Shown: piece after piece, positions 26,908-35,359 of the stretch
Position numbering within the stretch: position 1 is the stretch's first letter
Layout of the letters: the number at the start of each line of letters is the position of its first letter
NCBI GenBank assembly: GCA_022711765.1
Contig: JAKLEB010000001.1
Location: forward strand, 65,186-129,185
DNA length: 64,000 bases
Source of the DNA: Candidatus Krumholzibacteriota bacterium
Lineage (GTDB): Bacteria; Krumholzibacteriota; Krumholzibacteriia; LZORAL124-64-63
Direction: 5' to 3'
Notes under the pieces: generated by a model
Seen by the model: the letters and a program-made list of their open reading frames with translations, nothing else
Database searches by the model: none
What the model was told of the DNA's origin: nothing
Program-made: the position numbers and the translations under genes

Positions 26908-28221
26908 ATGCTCTGGTTGCAGCGGACGGTGGCCAGAGCGGCATCGATGGAAGGGGTCGGCCTGCATACGGGGCAGACCACGCGGCTGACCCTGCAGCCA
27001 GCGCCGCCGAATACCGGTCTGGTGTTCCGGGTACGCAGTGCCGCCGGCGAGGCGGAGATCCCCGCCCGCATCGAGTACGTGCCGGACGGCGAGCCGGCGA
27101 TTCGCAACACCTCGCTCGTCAGGGGCGAGGTCAAGATCTACACCGTGGAGCACGTGCTGGCCGCACTCTATGGCATGGGAGTGACCAACTGCTTCATCGA
27201 CGTGGACGGGAACGAGCCGCCGATCACGTCCTGCGGCAGCGGATTGCCTTACGTCGAATTGCTGGCGGAAGCCGGGATCGCGTATCAGGGGTTGCCGGCC
27301 GGCCACTTCAAGGTCACCTCGCCGGTCGAGCTGCGCGAGCCGGGCATCGAGATCGTGGCGGAGCCGAGCGACTCGCTGCGGCTGAGCATGTGGGTCCGCT
27401 ACGACGATCCGCTCGTCGGCGAGCAGGAGGCGGCGTTCGAGATCCGGCCGGACGTCTTCGCCCGCGAGATCGCACCCGCGCGGACCTTCGCCTTCATGGA
27501 CGACGTCGTGCGCCTGCGCGAGATCGGGTACGCCAAGGGCGGCAGTCTCGAGACCGCGCTGGTGATCGAGAACGGCGAGCTGGTCGGCGGCCAGCAGTTC
27601 CGATTCCCGGACGAGATCGTCCGGCACAAGATCCTCGACCTGCTCGGCGACCTCGCGCTGCTGGGCATGCCGCTGCAGGCGCACGTGCGGGCGCGTCGCT
27701 CGGGGCACGCCGCCAACGCGCGCTTCACCAGGCTCCTGGCCGGCATCGAACGACGGAGCCGCCGGATCTACCCGCGGCGCCAGCCGGTCGACTTCGACAT
27801 CTCCTCGATCCTCGAGGTGATGCCGCACCGCTATCCGTTCCTGCTCGTCGACCGCATCGCCGAGCTCGAGCCCGGCAAGCGGGTCGTCGGCGTCAAGAAC
27901 GTCACGATCAACGAGCCTTTCTTCCAGGGGCACTTCCCCGGCCATCCGATCATGCCCGGCGTGCTGATCATCGAGGCGCTGGCCCAGGTGGGCGGGGTGC
28001 TGCTGCTGACCGGCGTGGCCGATCCGCGCGGCAAGCTCGTGTATTTCGGCGGCATCGACGCCGCGCGCTTCCGGCACCCCGTGCTGCCGGGAGACGTCTT
28101 GACGCTCGACTGCCAGATGACGAAGCTGAAGGGTCCCATCTGCAAGATGCACGCGACCGCCTTCGTGGGCGACGAGAAGGTCGCCGAAGCGGACCTCATG
28201 GCGAGCCTGGTGGACGCCTGA
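26908..28221 (+). CDS. lpxC/fabZ: Bifunctional LpxC deacetylase / FabZ dehydratase fusion
   Basis: The first half (about 1-285) is the zinc deacetylase LpxC, the committed step of lipid A synthesis: TVEHVLAAL carries the catalytic Glu and first zinc His, HKILDLLGDLALLG carries the second His and Asp ligand, and RSGHAANARF the catalytic His. The second half (about 290-437) is FabZ, 3-hydroxyacyl-ACP dehydratase, with PHRYPFLLVDRI (His) and GHFPGHPIMPGVLIIEALAQ (Glu). Such fusions are known in Bacteroidetes/Chlorobi-type bacteria. In LpxC the usual IxDGSS loop is replaced by PPITSCGSG. A GTG at 26902 is in frame, but ATG 26908 has better spacing from GAGG. Confidence 0.95.
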   Translation: MLWLQRTVARAASMEGVGLHTGQTTRLTLQPAPPNTGLVFRVRSAAGEAEIPARIEYVPDGEPAIRNTSLVRGEVKIYTVEHVLAALYGMGVTNCFIDVDGNEPPITSCGSGLPYVELLAEAGIAYQGLPAGHFKVTSPVELREPGIEIVAEPSDSLRLSMWVRYDDPLVGEQEAAFEIRPDVFAREIAPARTFAFMDDVVRLREIGYAKGGSLETALVIENGELVGGQQFRFPDEIVRHKILDLLGDLALLGMPLQAHVRARRSGHAANARFTRLLAGIERRSRRIYPRRQPVDFDISSILEVMPHRYPFLLVDRIAELEPGKRVVGVKNVTINEPFFQGHFPGHPIMPGVLIIEALAQVGGVLLLTGVADPRGKLVYFGGIDAARFRHPVLPGDVLTLDCQMTKLKGPICKMHATAFVGDEKVAEADLMASLVDA

Positions 28222-28250
28222 CGGCCGCGCACTCAAGGAGGACACCGAAC

Positions 28251-29126
28251 GTGGAGCCCATCAAGTTCAACCGGCCGGCCGGCCCGCGCCCTCTGCGCTC
28301 GGCCGAGATCCACCCGACGGCGGTGGTCCATCCTGACGCGAGGCTCGGCTACAACGTCCAGGTCGAACCCCATGCCGTCGTCGGCGCCGCGGTCCAGATC
28401 GGCAACGGCTGCGTCATCGGCCCGTCGGCCGTCCTCGACGGCCACGTGAGCCTCGGCGATGATTGCCACGTCGGGCCGTCGGTGATGGTCACCGGCCACA
28501 CGACGATCGGGCGCGGCAACCGTTTCTTCCACGGCGCGTCGATCGGCAATCCGCCGCAGGACCTGAAGTACCAGGGCGAGGTCACCTACCTCGAGATCGG
28601 GGACGACAACGTCTTCCGCGAATATTGCACCGTGCACCTGGCGGCGGGGGAGGGCGAGAAGACCAAGATCGGCAGCAACAACCTGCTCATGGCGTACGTG
28701 CACATCGCGCACAACTGCGTGATCCAGGATCGCATCGTGATCGCCAACGCCGTGAACATCGCCGGGCACGTCGAGGTCGAGAGCTGGGCGACGATCGGCG
28801 GGATGACGCCGGTCCATCAGTTCGTGCGGATCGGTGCGCACAGCATGATCGGCGGCGGCAGTCGTCTGCCGCAGGACGTCCCGCCGTTCGTGCGGGTGGC
28901 CGGCAACCCGGTCGAGGTCTGCGGCATCAACAGCATCGGCCTGAAGCGACGCAATTTCTCCGACGACGAGCTCCTGAATATCAAGAAGGCCTACCGGCTG
29001 CTCTACCGCTCCGGCCTGAACGTCCGCCAGGCTCTGGAGCGGATCGCCAGCGACTGCTCGCTGACGAAGAACATCGAAGACCTCATGGAGTTCATCCGCC
29101 GGTCGGAACGCGGGATCGTACGCTGA
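28251..29126 (+). CDS. lpxA: Acyl-ACP:UDP-N-acetylglucosamine O-acyltransferase
   Basis: LpxA starts lipid A synthesis by acylating UDP-GlcNAc. The 291-residue protein has a leading extension of about 18 residues, then hexapeptide repeats of the beta-helix (IHPTAVVHPDARLG onward), the motif GNPPQDLKY, the catalytic histidine in AYVHIAHNC, GHVEVESWATIGG, and the C-terminal helical domain NSIGLKRRNFS. GTG at 28251 has AAGGAGG ten bases upstream. It follows lpxC-fabZ in the order seen in FCB-group genomes. Confidence 0.96.
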   Translation: MEPIKFNRPAGPRPLRSAEIHPTAVVHPDARLGYNVQVEPHAVVGAAVQIGNGCVIGPSAVLDGHVSLGDDCHVGPSVMVTGHTTIGRGNRFFHGASIGNPPQDLKYQGEVTYLEIGDDNVFREYCTVHLAAGEGEKTKIGSNNLLMAYVHIAHNCVIQDRIVIANAVNIAGHVEVESWATIGGMTPVHQFVRIGAHSMIGGGSRLPQDVPPFVRVAGNPVEVCGINSIGLKRRNFSDDELLNIKKAYRLLYRSGLNVRQALERIASDCSLTKNIEDLMEFIRRSERGIVR

Positions 29127-29160
29127 GCGCCCGCTTCAGCCGGCGAAGAGGCCGCCGCCC

Positions 29161-30333
29161 ATGATCAGCCGGCCCGCATCCGGCCAGCATCTCTTCCTCT
29201 CCTGCGGCGAGGCGAGCGGCGACCGCTACGGCGCCGCCCTGGTCGCGGCCCTGCGCCGGGAGCGCCCCGATCTGCGGATCACCGCGCTGGGCGGGCCGGC
29301 GCTGGCCATGGCCGGCGCCGAGCTGATCGCGTCCAGCGACGCGATCTCGGTCATGGGCTTCGGCGAGGTCCTGACCCACTGGCGGCCGCTGCTGCGCGCC
29401 CGGCGGCAGGTCTGGCGGCACCTGAGCCGCGGCGCCGTGGACCTCGCGGTCCCCGTCGACTTCCCGGGATTCAATTTGCCGCTGTCCGCCCACGCTCGCC
29501 GGTGCGGCGTGCCGGTCTTCTACGTCGTGCCGCCGCAACTCTGGGCCTGGGGCGCCTGGCGGATTCGCCGGTTGAGGCGCGACGTGGACAAGCTGGGGAC
29601 GATCCTGCCGTTCGAGCCGGACTGGTTCCGCCAGCGCGGGGTCGACATCGTCCACCTCGGCCACCCGCTGATGGAGGACTATGCCGACTATCCGCTCGAG
29701 GCCCGGCGGCGCGCGCGCGAGGAGCGGCTCCAGGACCCCACGCGTCCGGTCGTGCTCGGGCTCTTGCCGGGCAGCCGGCGCCAGGAGATCGAGCGCCTCT
29801 TGCCGGTCATGAAGGTCGCCGCGGGCATGGTGCAGTCCTGGCTGGGGCGGCGGCGGGTCCGGCTGGTCGTGAGCCGGGTCGCGGGTCCGTGCGGCCGCCT
29901 CGTCGGGGACCTGGCGGGCGGCAGCTGCGAGATCGCCGACGAGCCGCTGGCGCGACTGCTCGAGCGCCTCGACCTCGCCCTGGTGTGCAGCGGGACGGCG
30001 AGCCTCGAGGTCGCCCTCGCCGGCGTGCCTCACGCGATCGCGTACCGGACCAGCGGGCTCAACTACGCGCTCGGGCGCCGGCTCGTGAGCGTTCCCCACA
30101 TCGGGCTCGCGAACCTGGTCCTCGAGCGCTCGCTCGTGGCGGAACATATCCAGGACGACGCCGATCCGGCGCACCTCGCGAACTCGCTGCTCGGGCTGCT
30201 GAATGCGCCCGGCCGTCGCCACGACTACTACCGCGGCTGTGTCGACCTGCGCCGCCGGTGCGGCGGCGCGGGCGTCTGGCGCCGCGCCGCGCGCGCCGTC
30301 CTGGCCTTGCTCGACAAGGACCGGAAGGCTTGA
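29161..30333 (+). CDS. lpxB: Lipid-A-disaccharide synthase
   Basis: LpxB joins UDP-diacylglucosamine and lipid X into the disaccharide core. The 390-residue GT19 glycosyltransferase has the N-terminal CGEASGDRYGAALV, ISVMGFGEVL, the VPVDFPGFNLPL and PPQLWAWGAWR segments, LPGSRRQEI near 200, and the donor-site CSGTASLEVALAGVPHAIAY. The ATG at 29161 follows a weak GAGG. The DUF374 acyltransferase starts one base after its stop. Confidence 0.96.
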   Translation: MISRPASGQHLFLSCGEASGDRYGAALVAALRRERPDLRITALGGPALAMAGAELIASSDAISVMGFGEVLTHWRPLLRARRQVWRHLSRGAVDLAVPVDFPGFNLPLSAHARRCGVPVFYVVPPQLWAWGAWRIRRLRRDVDKLGTILPFEPDWFRQRGVDIVHLGHPLMEDYADYPLEARRRAREERLQDPTRPVVLGLLPGSRRQEIERLLPVMKVAAGMVQSWLGRRRVRLVVSRVAGPCGRLVGDLAGGSCEIADEPLARLLERLDLALVCSGTASLEVALAGVPHAIAYRTSGLNYALGRRLVSVPHIGLANLVLERSLVAEHIQDDADPAHLANSLLGLLNAPGRRHDYYRGCVDLRRRCGGAGVWRRAARAVLALLDKDRKA

Positions 30334-30334
30334 C

Positions 30335-30934
30335 ATGGCAGGGCAGCGGCTGAAGCTGTGGCTGGCGCCGCTCGCCTGGCGGCTCCTCGCGGACAGCTGG
30401 CGCTGCAACGACGCCCCGCAGCCGCCCGGGCCGGGGGCGCCCGCCGTGATCTTCGCGTGCCTGCATCGGGACATGCTGGCGGCGATCCGCTACTGCCGGC
30501 AGGCCCGGCCGACCCTGCTGGTGAGCAAGAGTCCGGACGGCGACATCCTGATCCGCACGCTCGCCGCCGCCGGATTCGGCTTCGTGCGCGGAAGCACCGG
30601 CCACGGGGGACGCGAGGGATTCGTCGGGCTGTTGCGGGTCCTGCAGGAGGGGCGCCACGTGGGCGTCGCGGTGGATGGACCGCGCGGCCCGTTCGGCACC
30701 GTGCACGACGGCGTCCTGAGGCTGGCCCGGCACTCGGGCGCGCCGATCGTGCCGCTCACCGTCACCGGGCGGGGCTTCGCCGCGCTCGGCAACTGGGATC
30801 GGACTCGAGTACCCTTGCCGTGGGCGCGGATCGAGGTGCGCGCGGGCGAGCCCCTCGTGGTTCCCGCCGCGGCGGACCTGGACACCCTGGCGGACCTGCG
30901 CAGCGTGCTCGCGCGCCGGCTCGCGATCCGCTGA
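30335..30934 (+). CDS. DUF374-family lysophospholipid/lipid A-type acyltransferase
   Basis: This 199-residue protein matches the DUF374 group of acyltransferases that sit with lpx genes in many non-proteobacterial diderms. It shows the HX4D-like CLHRDML motif (family H-R-x-x-L), the SPDGDILIRTL segment, GFVRGSTGHGGREG and the VDGPRGPFGTVHDG block that binds the glycerol/acyl substrate. It probably adds a secondary acyl chain in lipid A in place of an LpxL-type enzyme, but this is inferred from neighbourhood. No waaA/kdtA accompanies it. ATG at 30335 follows GGAAGG. Confidence 0.88.
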   Translation: MAGQRLKLWLAPLAWRLLADSWRCNDAPQPPGPGAPAVIFACLHRDMLAAIRYCRQARPTLLVSKSPDGDILIRTLAAAGFGFVRGSTGHGGREGFVGLLRVLQEGRHVGVAVDGPRGPFGTVHDGVLRLARHSGAPIVPLTVTGRGFAALGNWDRTRVPLPWARIEVRAGEPLVVPAAADLDTLADLRSVLARRLAIR

Positions 30935-30944
30935 AAGGACGCGC

Positions 30945-32012
30945 GTGGAGATCCTCGACTGGCGGAGCAGGCTCGAGCGGCGCCTCGCGGCGCCGGCGTC
31001 CGTGGCGAACCCGTCGCCGGTCGTTCGCCTCGCGGGGCGGTTCGCCGACCGGGTCGCGGCGCGGCGCGCGGCTCGCCGGCCGGCGCCGCCGGCCGGCGTC
31101 TGCGTGGTTGCGCTCGGGAACCTGCGCGTGGGCGGGACCGGCAAGACGCCGGCCACGATCGCCCTGGCGCGCGACCTCGCGGCCCGGGGGATCCGCGGCG
31201 CGGTGCTGACGCGAGGCTACGGCGCCGCGGCGGGCCCGCTGGTGGTGCGCCCCGAGGATGTCGGCGCCGGCGACGAGGCCCGCCTGGTCGCCGGACGCCT
31301 CGCCGACCACGGCTGGCTGGTCGTGCAGGCCCGGCGCCGCGCCGCCGGGCTGGCGGAGCTGCTCGGCCGCCGACCGCGGCCGGACGTCGTCGTGCTGGAT
31401 GACGGCTTCCAGACCGCGGGCGTGGGCCGACACCTGGACGTGCTCATCCTGGACTCCTGGGCGGCGACGGCGTCGGGGGTCGAGGCGCGCGCGGGCGCGG
31501 TCCTGCCCTGGGGACCGTACCGTGAGACCGCACGGGGAGCCGACCGCGCGCACGTCTGGCTGCTCGAGACGGCGGTCGTGCCGCCTGCGGCCGCGGGACG
31601 GCCGGTCGTGACCGGATTCACGAGGAGCTTCGCCCTCGCGGTGGCGGCAGGCGCGGACGGTCCCTCGGGGCCGCAGGTCTACGGCCTCGTCTGCGGACTG
31701 GCTCGGCCGGAAGGATTCGAGGCGGCGGCCCGCCGGCTCCTCGACGGCGAGCCGAGGGTCGCCCTACGCTGCCCCGATCACTGCCGATACGACCGGTCGC
31801 TGGTCGGGCGCATCGTCGGCGCGGGCCGGCGCCGCGGCGTGACGGCGTGGGTGACCACGCAGAAGGACTGGGTCAAGCTGGCGCCGGTCTGGCCGGCGGG
31901 CGTCGGCGCGCAGGTCGTTCAGCTAGACGTCGACTGGCAAGGCGCGCCGACGCTCCCCGACCTGGTCGGGGAGCGTCTGATGGTCCTGGGCGCCGGCGGG
32001 CCGGAAGCCTAG
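30945..32012 (+). CDS. lpxK: Tetraacyldisaccharide 4'-kinase
   Basis: LpxK phosphorylates the 4' position of the lipid A disaccharide. The 355-residue P-loop kinase has the Walker A variant GNLRVGGTGKTP near residue 65, VLTRGYG, the DVVVLDDGFQ segment of LpxK, and a C-terminal TTQKDWVKL region. GTG at 30945 is preceded by AAAGGA. The final codons contain a 13-base-pair hairpin. The stop codon shares the CTAG palindrome with the stop of the convergent lipoprotein gene. Confidence 0.95.
   Translation: MEILDWRSRLERRLAAPASVANPSPVVRLAGRFADRVAARRAARRPAPPAGVCVVALGNLRVGGTGKTPATIALARDLAARGIRGAVLTRGYGAAAGPLVVRPEDVGAGDEARLVAGRLADHGWLVVQARRRAAGLAELLGRRPRPDVVVLDDGFQTAGVGRHLDVLILDSWAATASGVEARAGAVLPWGPYRETARGADRAHVWLLETAVVPPAAAGRPVVTGFTRSFALAVAAGADGPSGPQVYGLVCGLARPEGFEAAARRLLDGEPRVALRCPDHCRYDRSLVGRIVGAGRRRGVTAWVTTQKDWVKLAPVWPAGVGAQVVQLDVDWQGAPTLPDLVGERLMVLGAGGPEA
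31949..31977. terminator. Perfect hairpin inside the 3' end of lpxK
   Basis: Arms 31949-31961 and 31965-31977 form 13 perfect base pairs around a three-base loop, 33 bases before the lpxK stop. It sits where two convergent transcription units meet and could stop transcription from either side. There is no T-tract on the plus strand. Confidence 0.5.
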
Positions 32013-32608
32013 TTCTCCGAGACCACGGGGATGAAGCTCACGCGCAGGCCGGCCTCGAGGGAGACCTCCTCGTCGCTGCCGCTCTCGTGGCCGTGGAAGA
32101 CGAGCCGCGCGTCGGCCTGGAAGGACGGCGTGACGCCGTTGTAGAGGTCGACGAACCAGGCGGCGCTCTTCATGTCGGTGCCGACCACGAGGATCGACGC
32201 CGCGGCTTCCTCGTAGACCGGCACCATCGCGTCCGCGTTGCCGCCCATGACGTTGTAAGGGGTCAGATCCACGGGCGCGCCGGGATCGGTCTCCCAGTAC
32301 AGGTCGTAGGTCTCGACCTGGAACCAGCTGAACGCGCCGTCCTCCGGCAGGACGATGGTCGAACCGTACGGCCGCGCGTGGAAGATGACCATCACGCTGT
32401 CGATCGGCTGGTAGTCGTCGGCGGTGCCGATGAGGTTGTCCGCGCCGGCGTTCAGGTAGGCGGAAATCAGGGGCAGTCCTTCGTTGACGGACTGCACGTC
32501 GCACACCAGCCGCTGCCAGTCGTTGCTGTCGTCGTCGGAGCAACCGGCGAACAGGACCAGCACGGACAGCAGCCCACCGACGGTGGATCGCATCGCACGG
32601 GACTTCAC
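32009..32608 (-). CDS. Putative outer-membrane lipoprotein under a flagellar-type promoter
   Basis: I do not recognise this 199-residue protein. It has a signal peptide with lipobox VLFAGC (lipidated Cys near 23) followed by a Ser/Asp-rich stretch (SDDDSNDW) that favours export, then a soluble region rich in beta-type hydrophobic alternation and aromatic residues (VMVIFHARPYGSTIVL; FQVETYDLYW). The GTG at 32608 has GGGAGGAAA seven bases upstream. A near-perfect sigma-28 promoter lies about 65 bases before it, so it is probably expressed with late flagellar genes. It converges on lpxK, with stops overlapping in CTAG. Confidence 0.8.
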   Translation of the reverse strand: MKSRAMRSTVGGLLSVLVLFAGCSDDDSNDWQRLVCDVQSVNEGLPLISAYLNAGADNLIGTADDYQPIDSVMVIFHARPYGSTIVLPEDGAFSWFQVETYDLYWETDPGAPVDLTPYNVMGGNADAMVPVYEEAAASILVVGTDMKSAAWFVDLYNGVTPSFQADARLVFHGHESGSDEEVSLEAGLRVSFIPVVSEN

Positions 32609-32679
32609 AGCTTTCCTCCCGGGGTTCGACGTGCCGCTCGCGGAGTCGGCACGACCTTGGAATCAGCGTACCGGACACG

Positions 32680-32706
32680 TTATCGGCAGCCGGGAGGGGA
32701 ACTTGA
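32680..32706 (-). promoter_or_regulatory. Sigma-28 (FliA-type) promoter of the lipoprotein gene
   Basis: Read on the minus strand: TCAAGTTC, an 11-base spacer, then GCCGATAA. The classical sigma-28 consensus is TAAAGTTT-N11-GCCGATAA, so the -10 matches 8 of 8 and the -35 6 of 8, with exact spacing. Confidence 0.8.
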
Positions 32707-32787
32707 CCCCGGATTCTTCCCGGTCGCGGCCCGTCAGCGCCGGCAGATGCAGAATTCGGGCCAGGTTGAGTCGCTCGCGCCCCGTCG

Positions 32788-32817
32788 TTGCCGAGCCGGG
32801 GGACCGGGCGTTATAGT
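32788..32817 (+). promoter_or_regulatory. Candidate promoter for the nadB-bsh operon
   Basis: TTGCCG (32788-32793), an 18-base spacer and TATAGT (32812-32817), 59 bases upstream of the nadB start. Confidence 0.55.
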
Positions 32818-32876
32818 GGCGGTGGATCCGCGCCGCCTGCCCGCCGCCCGGACCTCGCCCAGCGAAGGACGTCGCC

Positions 32877-34550
32877 ATGATCGTGGAAGATCCGATTCGG
32901 AGCCGGCACTTGGTCATCGGATCGGGGATCGCCGGACTGCAATTTGCCCTGCTGGCGGCCGAGGACGGGAGCGTCCGGATCGTCACCAAGAAGAACTCGC
33001 AGGAGAGCAGCACGAACTACGCCCAGGGCGGGATTGCCGCCGTCCTTTCGCCGTTCGATGATTTCGCATTGCACATTCAGGATACGCTGGCGGCCGGTGA
33101 CGGCCTGTGCCACGAGGACGTCGTCCGCCGCATGGTGGAATCGGGGCCGCGACTCATCCAGCGCCTGCTGAGCATGGGCGCGGAGTTCCAGCGGGACGCG
33201 GACCGCGCGGATGCGGCGTTCGATCTCGGCCGCGAGGGAGGGCATTCGCGACGGCGCATCCTGCACAGCAAGGACCGGACCGGGCACATGCTCGAGACCG
33301 CGCTGCTCGAGCGCTGCCACGCCCATCCGGCGATCGCGATCGACGAGGACCACCTCGGCGTGGACCTGATCCTCGGGGCGGAGGTCGGGCTGGCGGGCGC
33401 CGATGCGGGGCGCGTGGCCGGCTGCTGGATCCTCGACCGGCGCACGCAGGTCCGCCGCCCGTACCTGGCCGACAGCGTCGTCCTCGCGACCGGCGGCTGC
33501 GGCAAGGTCTACAGCTACACGAGCAATCCGGACATCGCGACCGGCGATGGCCTGGTCATGGCCTATCGCGCCGGCGCCCGGCTCGCGAACCTCGAGTTCG
33601 TCCAGTTCCATCCGACGTGCCTCTTCCATCCCGACGCCAAGAGCTTCCTGATCAGCGAGGCCGTGCGCGGCGAGGGCGCGCACCTCGTCAACCGGCGGGG
33701 CGAGCGGTTCATGTCCCGGTATCATCCGCTCGCGGAGCTGGCCCCGCGCGACGCGGTGGCGCGCGGCATCGACACGGAGCTCAAGCTCAGCGGCGATCCG
33801 TGCGTCTATCTCGACCTGCGTCACCTGCCGCGGCCGGCCGTCGAGAGCCGGTTTCCGAACCTGGTCGCGACGTGTCGCCGGTTCGGGATCGACATGGCCG
33901 GGGAACCGGTGCCGGTCGTTCCGGCCGCACACTACATGTGCGGAGGCGTGGTGGTCGACGCGGAGGGCAGGGCCGACCTGCCCGGGCTCTACGTGATCGG
34001 CGAGTCGGCGTTCACCGGCGTTCACGGCGCGAACCGGCTCGCGAGCAACTCGCTGCTGGAGGCCGTGTACCTCGCGGAGGCGGCGGCGCAGGCGGCCCGG
34101 CGCGAGCCGCGCGTGCTCTCGGCGGCGGCCCGGCTCACGCCGCCGGCGGATCGGCTGGCGCGCCGGGGCGGAGAGCCCGATGTGATGATCCTCGAGCACG
34201 ACTGGGACGACGTGCGCCGGGTCATGTGGGACTACGTGGGCATCGTGCGCGACCTCGGCCGCCTGGACGTGGCGCTGGCGAGGCTGCGGGCGATCCGCAA
34301 CACCGTGGAGACCGCCTACGCGTCGCACCAGGTCGTCCCCGGCCTCGTCGAGCTGCGGAACATCGCGCTTCTGGGCGAGCTCATCGTGCTCTGCGCGCGC
34401 AGCCGGCACGAGAGCCGCGGGCTGCACTACCTCCGCGACTTCCCGCGCAAGGCGGACGGGCTGGCTCGCGATACCCTGATCGCGCGCGATCTGCCGGCAG
34501 GCGGCGAGACGGCCCGGGATTTCCCCGACCCGGCCGGAGGCGGGGCGTGA
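32877..34550 (+). CDS. nadB: L-aspartate oxidase
   Basis: NadB oxidises aspartate to iminoaspartate, the first step of de novo NAD synthesis. The 557-residue flavoprotein has the N-terminal FAD-binding GSGIAGLQFALL, SSTNYAQGGIAAVL, the EGGHSRRRILHSKDRTG active-site region, VLATGGCGKVY, FVQFHPTCLF, and C-terminal GESAFTGVHGANRLASNSLLE, with the helical capping domain at the end. It heads a run of overlapping genes (methyltransferase, bshC, bshB1, bshA), starting at ATG 32877 after GAAGGA. nadA and nadC are not in the window. Confidence 0.96.
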   Translation: MIVEDPIRSRHLVIGSGIAGLQFALLAAEDGSVRIVTKKNSQESSTNYAQGGIAAVLSPFDDFALHIQDTLAAGDGLCHEDVVRRMVESGPRLIQRLLSMGAEFQRDADRADAAFDLGREGGHSRRRILHSKDRTGHMLETALLERCHAHPAIAIDEDHLGVDLILGAEVGLAGADAGRVAGCWILDRRTQVRRPYLADSVVLATGGCGKVYSYTSNPDIATGDGLVMAYRAGARLANLEFVQFHPTCLFHPDAKSFLISEAVRGEGAHLVNRRGERFMSRYHPLAELAPRDAVARGIDTELKLSGDPCVYLDLRHLPRPAVESRFPNLVATCRRFGIDMAGEPVPVVPAAHYMCGGVVVDAEGRADLPGLYVIGESAFTGVHGANRLASNSLLEAVYLAEAAAQAARREPRVLSAAARLTPPADRLARRGGEPDVMILEHDWDDVRRVMWDYVGIVRDLGRLDVALARLRAIRNTVETAYASHQVVPGLVELRNIALLGELIVLCARSRHESRGLHYLRDFPRKADGLARDTLIARDLPAGGETARDFPDPAGGGA

Positions 34551-35359
34551 ACGCGACCGTTGATCGGCCCTGGTACGAGATCGCGTTCGGCGCGCACTAT
34601 CCCCACGTCTACGCGCACCGAGACGAGGTGGACGCGCGGCGGTGCCTCGACCTGTTGCCGAGGCTGGCGCCGCTCGGCCCCGGGCCGGTGGTGGATCTCG
34701 GTTGCGGGCAGGGTCGGCACCTGGCGATGCTGAGGGGGCGCGGCGTGCCGGCGGTGGGGATCGACCTGTCGCGGCCGCTGCTGGACCTGGCGCGGAACGC
34801 CGACCCGGCCCTCGCGCTCGTCCGTGCCGACATGCGGCGCTTGCCGGTGCGCAGCGGCTCCTGCAGCGCGGTCCTGTCGCTGTTCACCGCCTTCGGTTAC
34901 TTCGGGCCGGCCGCCGCGCACGAGCCCGTGGTCGCCGAGGTCGCGCGCGTGCTCGGCGCGAGCGGGCACTGGTTTCTGGATTTCCTCGACAGCGAGCGCG
35001 TCGCGACCGAGCTGGCGTCGGGCGCGCGGACGCGGGAACGCACGCTCGGGGCGCTCCTCGTGCGCGAGCAGCGCCAGCTCGCGGACGCGCCGCGCCGCGT
35101 CGTCAAGACAGTGGACGTCTCGGCGCGCGCCGGCTGCGAGCCGGCCGCCGCGGCGGCCGGGATCGGTCCCGCGGGCCTGCGCTACCGCGAGGAGGTCACG
35201 CTCCTCGGTCTCGCGGAGCTGGACGAACTGGCAGGCGCGGCCGGTCTCCGCCGCGTCGCGGCTGCGGGCGATTACGCCGGGGCGCCGCTCGTCCCCGGCG
35301 AGAGCGAACGCTGGCTGCTGGTCTACGGACGGAGCGAGCGATGCGGGGTGACCTGGTGA
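34547..35359 (+). CDS. Class I SAM-dependent methyltransferase, coupled to bshC
   Basis: This 270-residue protein has the class I methyltransferase fold: VVDLGCGQGRHLAML (motif I, SAM-binding) near 48-62, VGIDLSRPLLDLAR with the acidic ribose contact, LVRADMRRLPVRSGSCSAVLSLFTAFGYF, and a C-terminal substrate half. GTG at 34547 overlaps nadB (GTGA), and its 3' end overlaps bshC by 19 bases. N-methyl-bacillithiol, made by a SAM-dependent enzyme, is known from Chlorobium; the position makes that a testable role here, but motifs do not show the substrate. Confidence 0.88.
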   Translation: MNATVDRPWYEIAFGAHYPHVYAHRDEVDARRCLDLLPRLAPLGPGPVVDLGCGQGRHLAMLRGRGVPAVGIDLSRPLLDLARNADPALALVRADMRRLPVRSGSCSAVLSLFTAFGYFGPAAAHEPVVAEVARVLGASGHWFLDFLDSERVATELASGARTRERTLGALLVREQRQLADAPRRVVKTVDVSARAGCEPAAAAAGIGPAGLRYREEVTLLGLAELDELAGAAGLRRVAAAGDYAGAPLVPGESERWLLVYGRSERCGVTW

